Positions 10,797 through 22,199 of a DNA stretch of 64,000 bases are shown here, piece by piece (positions within the stretch are counted from its first letter, which is position 1; every line of letters starts with the position of its first letter). Below the pieces are notes generated by a model. The model did no database searches. It worked only from the letters and a program-made list of their open reading frames with translations, and was not told where the DNA came from. Origin of the DNA: Neoceratodus forsteri. Taxonomy: Eukaryota > Chordata > Ceratodontiformes > Ceratodontidae. Made by a program: the position numbers and the translations under genes. The stretch is taken from positions 1,562,124,501 to 1,562,188,500 of the forward strand of contig CM057455.1 in assembly GCA_016271365.2 (NCBI GenBank), read 5' to 3'.

Positions 10797-12105
10797 GTTT
10801 TGTGACAGGCACACCACAGGCCAGGGCTGCGGCCTGGGAGGAGGTGGCAGTGAGTGTGAATCAGCAGGGCAGCCACCAGCAGTTGGTGCAGGAGTGTTGG
10901 AAGTAGGTGGGCACTGATAAACACCGCATCAAGGAGAAGGTGGCGGCCATTCGTGCAGCCTGGACAGCCACCATAGGGGGGGCATTCTGGTGTGCCACCT
11001 CATGGCACAGGAGGAGCTGGTGGTGGCCACAATGCACTGCAGCACTGTTGAGGGTGTGCTGGGAAGAGGGTTCCAGACAGACAGGTGGAAGCCCATCACT
11101 GCATGGTACATATGATGGGCACCCACAGCAAGCAATGGGGGGGTTGGGCCGGGAGACATGCATCACTGACACATCTGTTTTCTCTTTCAGCTCCAGCATC
11201 CCTGCATGCAGTGGAAGGGGCACCAGCAGCAGCTGTGGAGGTGGGCCCAGCCCCGGAGGACCAGCCATCCACCTCCATGGGCATCCGGGGGCCTGATCGA
11301 CTGCAGCACACCATCGCTGTTCAGCCGGATGTCCTGGGCATGGGCTCAGACGAGGCCCTGGCTGTGTTTCAGCAGGATGCCAGCCATGGCATCCTCTACG
11401 CAGAGACACAGATTGGGGCAGGGTCCGACACCGATGTCGACATGACCATGATCCTGGACAGCATGGGAGGTGTCATGGGGGAGATGCCCATACCAAGTAC
11501 CACCACAGGCAGCGTGCCCAGTGGCCTGCCAGTGGTGGGACAGCTGCTCATCATCACTGCAGGTGCTGCCATGTGCACCGACATGGCAGTGCCATGTGGT
11601 AGTGCAGCTGCTCAGGCACTGGGTAGCATACAGGGGCTGGAGGGGCAGCAGCGGCAGGCAGCAGAGGACAGAGAGCAGCCAGACATGGTGTCCACTGCTG
11701 GGGCACCTGATAGGGACCAACCCCATGGGGACCCCAATGTGCAGCATCCATCTGAGTGGGGGTGTGCAGCGCAGTTGTACACCAGCGGTGGGACGGCGCC
11801 CCAACCAGGTTCCCCTGGGTGCCGACCCATTGTCAGAGCACACCCGATTGTTGCGGGCCTCCATGGAGCAACAGGTGCTGCTGATAGCTGGGGTGCATGC
11901 ATTGCAAGCGGAGGTGCGCCAGACAGCTGAGCAGCATGAGAGGGGCACTGTGCAGCTCCTGGAGACTATTCAGCACTTGCAGGATGACACGACCGCATCC
12001 CAGGATTGCATTGCCAATGCGATCAGGGATGGCCTTGCACTGCTGGCTGTCACAGGGTGTGGCCGGCCACCTCACACACCACATAGTGCACTGTCCATCC
12101 CATGA
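10797..12105 (+). pseudogene. Harbinger Myb/trihelix-like companion protein, 5' part missing
   Basis: Right after the retrotransposon ends, the plus strand encodes TPQARAAAWEEVAVSVNQ and then HRIKEKVAAIRAAW. This is the C-terminal half of the Myb/SANT-like domain found in Harbinger accessory proteins, with a stop at about 10905. A splice-acceptor-like TTTTCTCTTTCAG at 11178-11190 precedes a long acidic, Ala/Pro/Gly-rich exon (11191-11930). In another frame a helical C-terminus (EQHERGTVQLLETIQHLQDD) follows and ends at 12105. In PIF/Harbinger elements this protein binds DNA and carries the transposase to the nucleus. The first half of the Myb domain is absent, apparently lost where Gmr1 DNA joins. 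Confidence 0.6.
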
Positions 12106-12589
12106 ACCCAGCGTCGATCGACACCCTCCCTGTTGACACCAGGCTCTGCTGTTGGCATCCCAGGCATGCCTGGGGCTGGCCTGTTTGGGTGCCTACACAC
12201 CCCTGTGCAGATCCAGTCACGGTCCCGTGGTTCAACCCCTGGGGGACTGTTGCAGACACCCCCCCATGGCTGATGTGCAGCCTTTGGCTGCCGATTGGCC
12301 TGGCATGGATGCCCACATGGCTGCAGTGGCCATGGTTCCGTGTGGCGGACCTGATGTGCATGCTGCCCTGGCTGCAGTCTGGTGCCGCTGCCCTGTGCAT
12401 GCATGGGCAGTGTGTGTGTGCATATTACAGGTGTGGCACCTGTGTGTTGCGCCGCATGCTGCCTGTATTAGTGCCTGCCCAGCTGCAGTCCTGTGTGGTG
12501 TGGGCGTGATGAGAGCAGTTCTGCACTGGTTGTGCCTGTGCACCAGTGCGCCACATCTGAGCCCCACCACATGCCAATGCCTAGGCATA

Positions 12590-12615
12590 TGTGTGTGTGT
12601 GTGTGTGTGTGTGTG
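12590..12615. repeat. (GT)n microsatellite
   Basis: About 13 GT units within the Harbinger intergenic region. Confidence 0.9.
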
Positions 12616-12821
12616 TTGCCATTCCTTGCTGTATGCGGATGTGTGTGGCTGTGTGGCACTGTCACCCCAACCCCTGCACCATGCCTATGTGTGTGCATGC
12701 CCATTGTCGTGTATGCCCCTGCCTGTGTGCTTTCACTGTGTGTGGCCCATGCGTGGGTGTGGTGCAGCCTACCTGTCTGCACCATAGTGCTCCCATGTGA
12801 TGGTGTCCCTGTGCTGGCGTG

Positions 12822-14041
12822 TCATCCTTTGCAGCCAGGGGTCCCTCTGCCCAGGGGGGGCTGTCCACCACCCTCCAGCCCATTGCCCTCATCGTCCCCA
12901 CTACTGTCCCCCTCATTGGCCTCGAAAGCTATCCCACGGTCAATGGCCATGTTGTGCATTATACAACAGGCCAGGAATAGGCCACAGGCTTTCGAGGGAC
13001 TGTAATCTAGGGCACCACCAGATCTGTCTAGGCAATGGAAATGTGCCTTCTGCATCCCAAATACATGCTTGATGATGTTCCATGTGCTGGCGTGTGCCTT
13101 ATTGTACCATTCTTCTGTCCCCCTCTGGGGACGATGGGATGAGCAGCCTGGGCCTAAGTGGATAGCCACTGTCACCTGTGTGGAGAATGACATGGTTAGC
13201 CCTGTGTCCTCTGTTGTTATGCCCCGTGCTCATTCCTGGTGCCCTCACCAGTGCACCCACCCTGCCCTCCCCCTTCCCATGCCCTGCCCGGCACCCCTTG
13301 CCCATCCCATACTCACCCACTAGGTGGCCCGGTGGGAATATCCCTACACTCGAACCTCTGGCACAGTGCAGTGCTGTGCCAGATGAATGAATCATGTGCA
13401 CTCCCAGGGTGTGTGGCACAGACATTGGTGATGTACCCCTTGGCATTACACACCACCTGGCAGTTGACACTGGGGAACCCCTTCCTGTTAACATACGTCA
13501 CACCCTCAGGGCCATGTGGCATGCAGATGCCCATGTGGGTGCAGTCAGTGGCCCCAAGTATGCCAGGCATGAGTGCTACCATGTGGAAGTCCTGCATGGT
13601 TGCTGCATGCTCTGCCTGTGTGCTGGGGAAATGGATATGTTCTGAAGCATGTGGTAGCAGAGCGTTGAGGAATTGTGTGAGGAGGCGGGACGTGGCCCAC
13701 TGGGTTATGCCTGTTGTGTCCCCTGTTGGTCTCTGGAAGGTGCTCGTGGCAAGCAGGCACATGAGAGCTGTCACCTTTGTCTCCACAGACATTGCATGGC
13801 TCCATCATGTGGGTGCCTGCATCTTCTCACTACACAGCTCACAGAGCTGCCTCAGAATGGACCTGTTCAGGTGGTACCGGCTCACAATCTCCATATCAGT
13901 GTAATTCTCAAAGGTGGTGTGGGCACGGTACCACCTGTTCTGGGCATACCACTGACGGGCCCTTCCATGGCCACATCGCTGTTGCTCCTGCCTCCTCACA
14001 CCCCTCATTATGGCCTCCATTAGAAAAGGTGCACTGGCCAT
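12822..14041 (-). pseudogene. PIF/Harbinger transposase, HARBI1-like (DDE superfamily)
   Basis: Read from 14041 downward, the N-terminal helical part (FENYTDMEIVSRYHLNRS) is followed by SVETKVTALMCLLATSTFQR. The first catalytic Asp lies in GILGATDCTHMGI and the second in ATHPGSAHDSFIW. At the exon junction comes GDSGYPLRPRLL, a HARBI1 hallmark. A C-terminal block, FGMQKAHFHCLDRSGGAL and ACCIMHNMAID, ends at about 12822. A likely intron at 13316-13176 has donor GTGAGT and acceptor CTCCACACAG. Defects are an in-frame TGA at 13805-13807, plausibly from a CpG Arg codon, and a frameshift near 13110-13125 in a C/G run. Total length would be about 350 residues, normal for the family. It is a clear pseudogene. 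Confidence 0.9.
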
Positions 14042-14269
14042 GGCCCCTGCTGTCCTGTCTCCCCCTGGGCGGTTGGCTGCTGTGGGCTGTATGCCACCCT
14101 GATGCAGTGCATGGCACCCTGACTGCCTCTCACTCCCTCTGCCCCTGGCTCACTCTCCACTGCCACCTCTGTCCCACACCCCTGTGGCTGCCTGTGCAGG
14201 TCACCCTGTCCCTCTCAGGCTCTGTCTCCCTTGCTCTTGAAGGTTTTGTCCCTCCACCTTCCCATTCCA

Positions 14270-14294
14270 CTCTCTCTCTCTCTCTCTCTCTCTG
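14270..14294. repeat. (CT)n microsatellite
   Basis: About 12 CT units on plus strand near the right end of the Harbinger element. Confidence 0.85.
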
Positions 14295-14603
14295 TCTCCC
14301 TCACCCCTGGCGCAAGTTCTGTCTATGTGCTTGCACCCAGTATTTATAGGCTCAAGACTGCTTGGCGCATCTGGGACTTGCTCCGCACTTGTGCCATGGT
14401 TCAGCGGTTGAATATCGCACTGCGCCGCACATTCATGGGCACACCCCCTGCTCTTGTGCATTCATTCATTAGGGTTATGCATTGGCGCAATGGGACTTGC
14501 ACTGTGCAATGGCTCATGCTGAATATCTCTCCTTGGCGCAATTCCGTACTTGCACCGGTGCAACTCAGTTGTGCCATGTGCAACTGCTTTGACTATCCCA
14601 GCC

Positions 14604-14976
14604 TACGTGTTTAGTTATTTTTGTTATGTGCATTGCTTAAGTTTTGGAGCTTGGCCTGTGTTTGACAGTAGCCATTTTCTTGGTCAAATCATAAGCTTAC
14701 CAGGCACTTAAGACTATAGAGGTAACGCCCTGCCCTTTTTTGGCCTTGTTGATCAGTAAAGTGTTCTAAGTAATCAAGAGTTCCCAGAAAATAGTCAGAA
14801 TGGTTCCAAATATTTTGCCACTTGGTAGCATACCGACGAGAAAGGTTGCAAAAAGCGAGTGTGCGGGATCCATAACAGATGCTAGGAGAGAAGAAATATC
14901 TAATTTGTTCAGTATCTCTAGATCTCTCCAAACCACAAGCATATGCTTTAATAGTGAGGGATGCATAGAATTCTTA
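14604..14976. other. Non-coding, possible relic of an unidentified element
   Basis: The minus strand carries two overlapping frames of 66-80 codons (14966-14689) with Trp/Phe/Leu-rich content but no motif I can name. They may be a short relic of a transposon ORF. No ends are visible. Confidence 0.3.
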
Positions 14977-15360
14977 ATTTTTATTTTATTTATTCTTTTT
15001 TTCTATTTTTTGTATAACCAAGTCAGGATCACTGGGCAGAAGGCCCAGTTACTGGGGTGACCTGGGACTACTGGGGAGGTTAAATGACTTGCTCAGGGTC
15101 ACACTGTGTGCAAAAGGGGGTTGTTTGAATGAAATCCCTGTCTTCTGGATGTACCAAGCTCATTCACAGCTTGTACTTGCTCAGGGTCACACTTTGTGCA
15201 CGAGGGGGTTGTTTGAATGAAATCCCTGTCTTCTGGATGTACCAAGCTCACTCACAGCTTGTACTTGCTCAGGGTCACACTTTGTGAACGAGGGGGTTGT
15301 TTGAATGAAATCCCTGTCTTCTGGATGTACCAAGCTCATTCACATCTTGTTACTCTAACA
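14977..15360 (-). mobile_element. tRNA-derived/CORE-like SINE with triplicated segment
   Basis: On minus, a body with TGTGACCCTGAGCAAGTCAT, the common conserved core of MIR/L2-type SINEs, runs into a tail of AATAAAATAAA at 14977-15000. The body contains a tandem triplication of an 88-bp unit (see separate entry). A full tRNA-like head is not intact. The strand is taken from the A-rich tail at the left. Confidence 0.6.
15088..15351. repeat. 88-bp unit in three tandem copies
   Basis: Units begin with CTTGCTCAGGGTCACACT at 15088, 15176 and 15264. The exact spacing is 88 bp and only a few differences separate the copies, so the triplication is recent compared with the SINE. Confidence 0.95.
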
Positions 15361-15819
15361 TGTAGGCTGTACTGCCAGCCCTTAGAATTCTGGCAGGTGT
15401 TTGATTCCAATAGAGTACCAGCAAATCTGGGGTTGACTGTTTTTATTAATTATTCCCATAGTTGTCCCTTTGTATCCCCATTTCCCACACTGACGACTGG
15501 AGTGCAAGGCTACTTGCGCAGCTGACAGCACTGACACTCCCTTGGTCATCTGAAGGAGTGGGGGCCTGAATTTCTGGTAGCCTTTGACCTTCCTGATTCA
15601 AATCCCTTCCTAGTAGCTGAGCCGCTGACTTCTGTAAAGTACTCAGAACTCTGTTAGTATCCATCTACTGAGATTCCAAGTTCCCACCCACCAAAATGTA
15701 AACCTCAAATGGCATATGACCTTCCAGCAAAGACTGTAGCTCCTGGAAGTAAAGAGCAACAACTCTGGTGCCATTTATCTGCACTAGCCAATACAGAATA
15801 TGTACAGGATGTATCTGAT
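15361..15819. other. Non-coding, nothing recognised
   Basis: Unique-looking sequence without a supported frame, RNA gene or clear repeat end. Confidence 0.4.
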
Positions 15820-16097
15820 GTGTTTATGTGTACCCACTGTCCATTGCTGGTACTCTTACCCTTCCTTGGTATCACAAATGTATATTATTTATTCTCCTTT
15901 CCTGCATAGCTCGTTCATTTATACCACTTACTACCCTCAATTCTTTAAATGTTGTTATTAACTTGTCTTTATATATAAACTGGTGTATGGGTATAAACAT
16001 GTATCCCTAATGACTGTAAATAACCCTGGGTCACCTCTGAAAAAGGAATGTTATGTCTCAGTGAGCCCACCCGGTTAACAAAATTTCAATAAACAGA
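15820..16097 (+). mobile_element. L2-like LINE 3' end fragment
   Basis: The segment ends with CCCGGTTAACAAAATTTCAATAAA. This matches the 3' tail of the L2-like LINE at 46741-50000 (minus) and other tails in this window. The AT-rich 200 bp upstream would be 3' UTR. No coding part remains. Confidence 0.5.
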
Positions 16098-16285
16098 CAG
16101 GTATGAAGATGACTGCACTAGCCCATGGCAATTATCATTATGCCCCAGACTAATAAATTAATGTTAAAAATCAACTATTGAAAAGCACAAGCCAGTTGTT
16201 AAGCTGTTTAATCATATTTATCGGAAGAAGAAACAGGATCCCAAAAGTCTCCAGAGGTTTTGTCAAGGCCACCACAGGCTAAATG

Positions 16286-16879
16286 AGACCCATCTTTTTT
16301 TTTTTTAAACTCTTTTTCTTGCTCATGCTGCAGGCAGGGGATGTACCCCCTCATCAGTGCCTGGACCAACCACCCAGTACCCCCCCCCAGGCCATTCCAA
16401 ACTGGGTGGCCCATAGCTTGCCCCCTGTGGTGGGGCTCCCGAGGAGAGAGACTGAGATACACCACAGCCCCAGCCGAGGCTTACTCCAGGGGCATCATTT
16501 GGGAGGCAGTCCAGGGGCTTCATGGTGCTGCTTTGCCCAGGGGTTTTCCTCTTAAGTTCCTCCCAGGAGGCGTGGACCTGCAATGATGTCAGCACAGGTC
16601 AGGCATGCTCCCGCACCTGACCAACAGATGTCCGCCTATGCCTTCACTCATTAGTTTGTGGTCCTGGCTGTTGCACACCCAGTCTCCACTGGGTGTCACT
16701 AATTTCTGGGAAACCACAACCCTCCCTTCATCAGAGAAGAACTGTCTGTGGGATGCTCATCCTACCTCCCCCTGGCCAACCCTCTGACACTCCAGGCTTG
16801 CTTCCAAACACAGATCATCAGCACCACAGGCGGCAGTACTACCACTGTGCTGGTGGGTTGGCCAACAAGACCCATCTTT
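16286..16879 (-). mobile_element. Retroposon with 12-bp target-site duplication
   Basis: AGACCCATCTTT occurs at 16286-16297 and again at 16868-16879. The left copy runs directly into a T run (to about 16306). This is the picture of a poly-A-tailed retroposon inserted on minus, with a body of about 570 bp. The body is GC-rich and non-coding. Its 5' end (16770-16865) resembles 42810-42890 in the same orientation, so it is a repeat family. I cannot name the family; a long SINE or processed non-coding RNA copy are both possible. Confidence 0.65.
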
Positions 16880-18959
16880 AGCTACAACTCAACTGAACTC
16901 TTCAACCCTGACTGATGGTTGATTAATCAATTAGGCATGACTGGGTGTGCATTACTATGGGATAACGGCATGCCTATGGCAGTGAGACATGAGGTAAAAC
17001 AGAGTGCCTTACACACCTGAAAAGTGCTGTTACTTCATAATTATGCACATCCTAGAGTTCATTATTGAGATGATAAAATGGCTTCCCGGATTTTAATTTT
17101 TTTTTTTTGTAGTTAAACTTTTTTACTAAGTTTTTCATAAGATGTACAGACAAAACCTCTTACCATACAATACAATGTGAGATTTTATAAATGACTTAAG
17201 GTAGCATATAATTAGTGCACTACTAATAATAATATAAAGAGCTTATAATTAAAAATTAGAGCAAACAATACAAGTCATGTAATTAAGATATGCTTGACAT
17301 TATAGTGGTCCTGAGGTGGGTAGTATGATTAGATATGGTTTACATTAAAATGTTACATAATCACATATGATGCTGCAAAAAGAAACAAAATGCATACGTA
17401 AGAGGATTGTGGAGAAGTTAAGAGACATGTAAAAACTGTGCAGGAAAAAAAGAGATGAGTAAGAGAAGTAGGAAGAAAAAGAAGGAAACAATAGAAAAGG
17501 GGACAGAAAATCAAGACAATAATGAGATATCTGTGCGGAGTTAGTAAGATTTTTAATTTTAGAACTGTGTAATGAGGTTCGGAATGGCATTTCTGAGCTG
17601 TGTTTTTTCACTTAAATAATGTACGGTCATGCACTTAGATGCCTTCAATAACAAAACAGGATTTTTTCCAAACCATTCTATATTTTCACTTGAGTTACCC
17701 AAACAAGTCCTTAGATTGGCAGCCAAACATAAGAAAAGTAGCAAGTAATTAGAAAGTAGTAGAGACCACCTGCTTGGAGAAAGTGAGGTTATCCATGAAT
17801 TATTGGTGAACTATGACTGGTTAACTATTGATATTTAGCTAGCCTGGTACAGAAATTGAAGAAAATGGAAAAATGCATTGGAAGTGAAGCATATTTTTGC
17901 AATGTTATCTTGCCTCAGTGCAACATGCTCCTCCCTGAACACCCACTCATCCCCCTCCAGGGGACCTGAATCATCCTAGGTATGTCACCCTTCTTGTACT
18001 TAAGTTAAGAAAGCTGTATCTGTGCTTCCTGGTGATACACAGGGTTAAACCTAGAGAGCTATAAACCTGAGACACAGCCTTCTCCTGAGAGAGTCATGAG
18101 TATTTCAAACTGAACTGGTCTCTCATAAAATGACATTAGCTAACCTGTGAGACTGTACTATTGAAACAGCATCCCCAGCTACCAGAGGAGTGCCAGACTT
18201 GACAGATGCCACAGATGTATCTGGAGACCCTCTCCCCCACCCTGTCATGAAGAAATGATCAGCATCTGTTATTTGTGTGTGTCTTTTTGTGTTTGTCTGT
18301 TGTGCTCTGTATGGTAGTAAATGTGTGTCTAGTTAAAACTCAAGAGTCAAGCAGTTTTCCTCTAAGTAACCATTTGAAGAGGTAGTATACTGTTTTAGAT
18401 ACAGTTTGGTGATATTGCAGGTAGCTACTGTGCACCTAGGGAATTCCCCATACTGTACCTATCAACCTTTCATCATTAAAATGTAAGACACTGACTCAAA
18501 ATGTGAGACAGTATGGGACACCAGCAAGGTTGGGCAAAATGTTATTTCTGAGGGTGAAAATCCGCAATTTCTGTTTCTGCAAAATTATATTTAGCCAAAA
18601 TCAAGTGACAATCACTGTTTCCATGCAAAAATAAAATTTTCGTAAATACAGAATCATGTGAAAACACCATCTTTGCACAAAAATGGCAGTTTCTTGTATA
18701 CAAATTGTTATTTTTGAACTTACCATTTCCTCACAGTGGATCATCCCATTAGGCCTGTGTTATATGCTGTTTGCTAGAAATTCACAAGAATTTATGGGAT
18801 CCCCCAGAGCATCCTATTGTTGTGAGTATAGGATCAGTTACTGAGCCTTTAGCAAAATTTATGGATGCACACATAAAAGTGATTAATTGATCTTTCCCAA
18901 TTTTTTTATGAAATAATGTAAATATTGTGAACATTTTACAGAATCTGGACATGCAGGAA
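16880..18959. other. AT-rich non-coding stretch
   Basis: It holds a T-rich tract at 17095-17130, a purine-rich stretch at 17395-17520 and no supported coding frame. The block 17960-18440 has a composition reminiscent of an old LTR (CTGT-rich, short TG/CA motifs), but no matching termini were found. Confidence 0.4.
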
Positions 18960-20530
18960 GATTGGTAATTTGCAACATTGGATATCCAGGCACTTCATAC
19001 TAATATCTCGTTCTGGCGATGGGGGGGGGGTGTACCTGGATGCCCTGCGCCAAGCCCTTTGTTCCTGTACTACTCACTCCAATGAGTTGATTGAGTTTCT
19101 GTTACTGTTAACAGAGAAGGCACTGTATTGCAATGTTGTCTCCTTTAAAGGGATATTTTTTTAACAACTAATGGTTGCAGCTATGGGGGCGCTGTTTGCT
19201 CCCAATTATTCAGGATGAGTCAAAGTCTTTCTTCCATCACATTGATCTCAAGAAGAGATTTATTGATGACATATTTCTTACCTGAAAGGGATCTATGACA
19301 CAATTACATCAGTTTGTTCGGTACCTGGGAAGTACAAATCCTAATTTGAGATTTACTTTAAATTGGAGCAGGCTAGAGATTAACTTTTTGGATGTGTTGA
19401 TTGTTAAGGGGTGACAGCTGAGACCCAGACTAGTGCATTTCAAAAAGAACTAGACCGTAATTCCCTTTTACATTATAAAAGTTGCAACCGAAGCATGTGA
19501 TGGAAAATATTCCAAAAAGTCAATTTATTAGAATAAGATGGAACTGCTCCACAGAGGAAGATTTCCAGGTGGCCAGCCAAGAATTACAGAATAGATTTCT
19601 GTCTAGAGGTTACTGCCCTGATTGTGTGCTTAGGGCTAGCTCCCTTGTAGAGTCCATGGATAGAATGGAGCTCCTCAAAAATGAACGGTCAAGGGGAAGG
19701 GGAACCCCTGGGGAGGAAGGTTTGATGCAAAATCAGATTAATTTTGTGACTACTTATTCTAATCAGTCACACACAGTGAGGAAAATCATAGAAAAAAAAC
19801 TGGCATGTACTGCAAAAGAAACCCTCTTTACAGGGCTTGGAGAAATCACATATGGTTTATTGAAAGGGATGGACAACTGGAGATTTAGTGGTACACAGTA
19901 CACATATGGTATCTCAGGACAAGACACAAAAGACACTACTACCAAAAGGCAATTTCAGTTGCGGCATTTGGAAATTTTGCATACTCATTGAGAAAGGACC
20001 TAAGGTAGTACATCCTGTGACAAAAAGAGAGTTTTAGGTGAAGGAGTTTATTAACTAACCATCATTCTGAAAATGTGGCTTACTTGGCTCATTGCATTTG
20101 TGATGCTTTTTATATTGGAAAAATGTCATACCCCTTTAAGAAACATATTGGGGAACTTCTTTTGGCCATTTAAAAGAGTTTGGATACAAATGCACTTGCC
20201 TCCCCTGTGGGAAAAGCTGGCCAAGGACACAAATTTAAATTCTAGGACATAGAAGCTGCAAAACTTAGCCCTCGGGGGGGGGGGGTATGAGATCTGGAAA
20301 ACAAGTTGTTAAAAAAGGAAACTTATTGGTAATACAAGTTTTAGGCTTTTAATTATCCAGGATTAAATGAAGTATTTCAATTGGGTCCTTTTTTGAAATA
20401 AAAGAATGTTTGATCATGTAGTTTTGGTTTAAAGGGCTTTAAATAGTATGAGTATGAATAACTGTCAAGCTTTTTTAGCTACAGTATTTATTAGTTTTCG
20501 TGATTATTTTGTATTCTTATTTATTTAACC
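18960..20530 (+). pseudogene. Penelope-like element RT and GIY-YIG endonuclease, 5' part of split copy
   Basis: Several frames on plus add up to a Penelope-like polymerase. At 19000-19160 is a decayed finger/palm part, then AAMGALFAPNYSG at about 19172. The active-site block KKRFIDDIFLT lies at about 19250-19285, followed by LRFTLNWSRLEINFLDVLIVKG. The 169-codon frame 19482-19991 contains PKSQFIRIRWNCSTEEDF and RFLSRGYCPD, typical thumb motifs. At about 20065-20150 a GIY-YIG-like nuclease remnant reads VAYLAHCICDAFYIGK in a mixed frame. Stops (for example TGA in the palm) and frameshifts make it dead. The RT N-terminus is missing. Confidence 0.8.
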
Positions 20531-21284
20531 AAATGGGATATTTTATATACTAACATACTAAAATGCCAGCAGAATAAGCCTAATGGTCTTTTGAGTCTGC
20601 TTATTTGGTCAGCCCCCACCCTGGGAGCTGACATTGCTGCCCCCCCCCCGGCTTCTCCCTTCCCAATCCCAGATATTCTCGCTGCACTGGTTTTTGCTTC
20701 CAGAACCCTTCCCCTGTACCTGTCCCATCCACTCTTGAACCCCTCCACTATTTCTGCCTCCACCAGCCCCCTGGGCAGCACATTCTATGGCTCCACCACC
20801 CTGTCAGTGAAGTAGCACCTCCTCCTTTCTCCCCTGAATCTCCCCCTCCAGATTCTACCCATGCCCTCCAGTTGCCCCCCCTTCCTTCAGAGCACCCTGA
20901 CTGCTCCTCCCCTGTTTACCCCCTTCATGTACCTGAAGACCTCTGTCATGTCCCCTGGTCCCTTCTCTCTTCCAATGTGTACATATTTAGCTCTTTGAGC
21001 CTCTCCCCATAGGTCCTATCCCCCAAGCTCCAAATCATTTTGGTTGCCCTCCTCTGGACCCTCTCCAGGAGTTCAATGTCCCTCTTTAAATGTGACCTCC
21101 AAACTGCATGCAGTACTCGAGGTGCAGCCTGACAAAGTAGTTATACAGTGGGAGAATTACTTCCCTCCTTCTGGAGGTGAGCCCCCTAGCGATGCATCCA
21201 AGCATCCTATTGGCCTTTGCTGCTACCCTCCTACAAGTCTTCGAGTTGTTCATCTTGACATCCACCACCACCCCCAGGTCCCTT

Positions 21285-22199
21285 TCAGCCATCGAGACTT
21301 GTAGCATTTCCTCCCCCCAAGGTGTGCACTTGGCCCAGGTTTCTGTCTCCCAGGTGCAGTACCTTGCATTTCCCTGCATTAAACCTCAGCTTCCGCTTTT
21401 TAGACCACCTTTCCAGAGCCTCCAGGTCCCCCTGTAGGGCCACCTTCCCCTCCTCCCCATACACCACCGCCCCCAGTTTTGAGTCATCCGCAAAGAGACT
21501 CATCTCACTCCTGATACCCTTCCTTATGTCAGAGACATAGACGTTGAATAGGAGGGGCCCAAGGACCGATCCCTGAGGGACTCCACTAATGACCCTCCTT
21601 GGGGATGAGACTATCCCGCCAACCATGACCCTCTGGGTCCAGTTCTGGAGCCAATTTCCTATCCATCTAATCATCTGGTTCCCCACCCCCATTTCTCCCC
21701 AATTATCCAATAGGTCCCCACTAGGAACAGAGTCAAATGCCTTGCTGAAGTCAAGAAAGAGGACGTCCACTGGTCTATCCAGGTCCAAGGCACTCATCAC
21801 CCAGTCATAGAACTCCACAAGGTTTGTCTGACACAATTTCCCCAGGATGAATCCATGCCATCTATTGTCCAGGCACCCCAACTTTTCCAGGTCCCCCCCT
21901 AGTCTCTTCTTGACAATGCCCTCCATCACCTTGCCCACCACAGATTTCAGGCTGATGGGCCTGTATTTCCCTGCCACCTCCCTTGATCCCCCCTTGTGGA
22001 TAGGCACTATATGCACCACCTTCCAGTCCTGGGGCACCCACACTGTCCTCAGAGAGATGCTGAAGACCTCCGCCAGGGGTTTCGCCAGGACATCCGCCAG
22101 TTCCTTCAGCACACTGGGATGTAATTTATCCAGCCCTGATGCTTTCTCCATCTTAAGGGACCTGAGGGCTTCCCTCACTCTCTCTGCCATGATTTCCAC
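21285..22199 (-). pseudogene. CR1 reverse transcriptase
   Basis: This is a 304-codon open frame. It contains SGLDKLHPSVLKELADVLA, DWKVVHIVPIHKGG, YRPISLKSVVGK, the palm Asp in DVLFLDFSKAFDSVP (about residues 145-159), SGVPQGSVLGPLLFNVYV, and the active site FADDSK at residues 236-241. The frame ends in a terminal shift. The thumb and C-terminus continue in other frames to about 20800 (for example CMQFGGHI and the following 3' part). The RT core is remarkably open for an old copy. Upstream endonuclease is out of frame. Confidence 0.9.

Larger units (their letters stand above)
3531..14603. mobile_element. Large decayed PIF/Harbinger DNA transposon with nested insertions
   Basis: The left end reads GGGCCAGATATTCAG and the right end is a degenerate inverse (GACTATCCCAGCC). 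Subterminal GATATTC/GAATATC motifs occur near both ends (3612, 3658, 14410, 14518). Two genes typical of Harbinger lie inside: a HARBI1-like transposase on minus and a Myb/trihelix-like protein on plus. The ends match those of the smaller element at 43028-44610. The 11-kb span is enlarged by a solo-LTR candidate and a Gmr1-like retrotransposon. An exact 3-bp target-site duplication is not clear here. The outer boundaries are inferred from end similarity. Confidence 0.7.

Noticed and set aside
10861..12800. Many overlapping plus and minus frames of 60-280 codons
   Set aside because: Apart from the Myb-like companion gene on plus they are shadows in GC-rich Harbinger sequence, with no conserved blocks.
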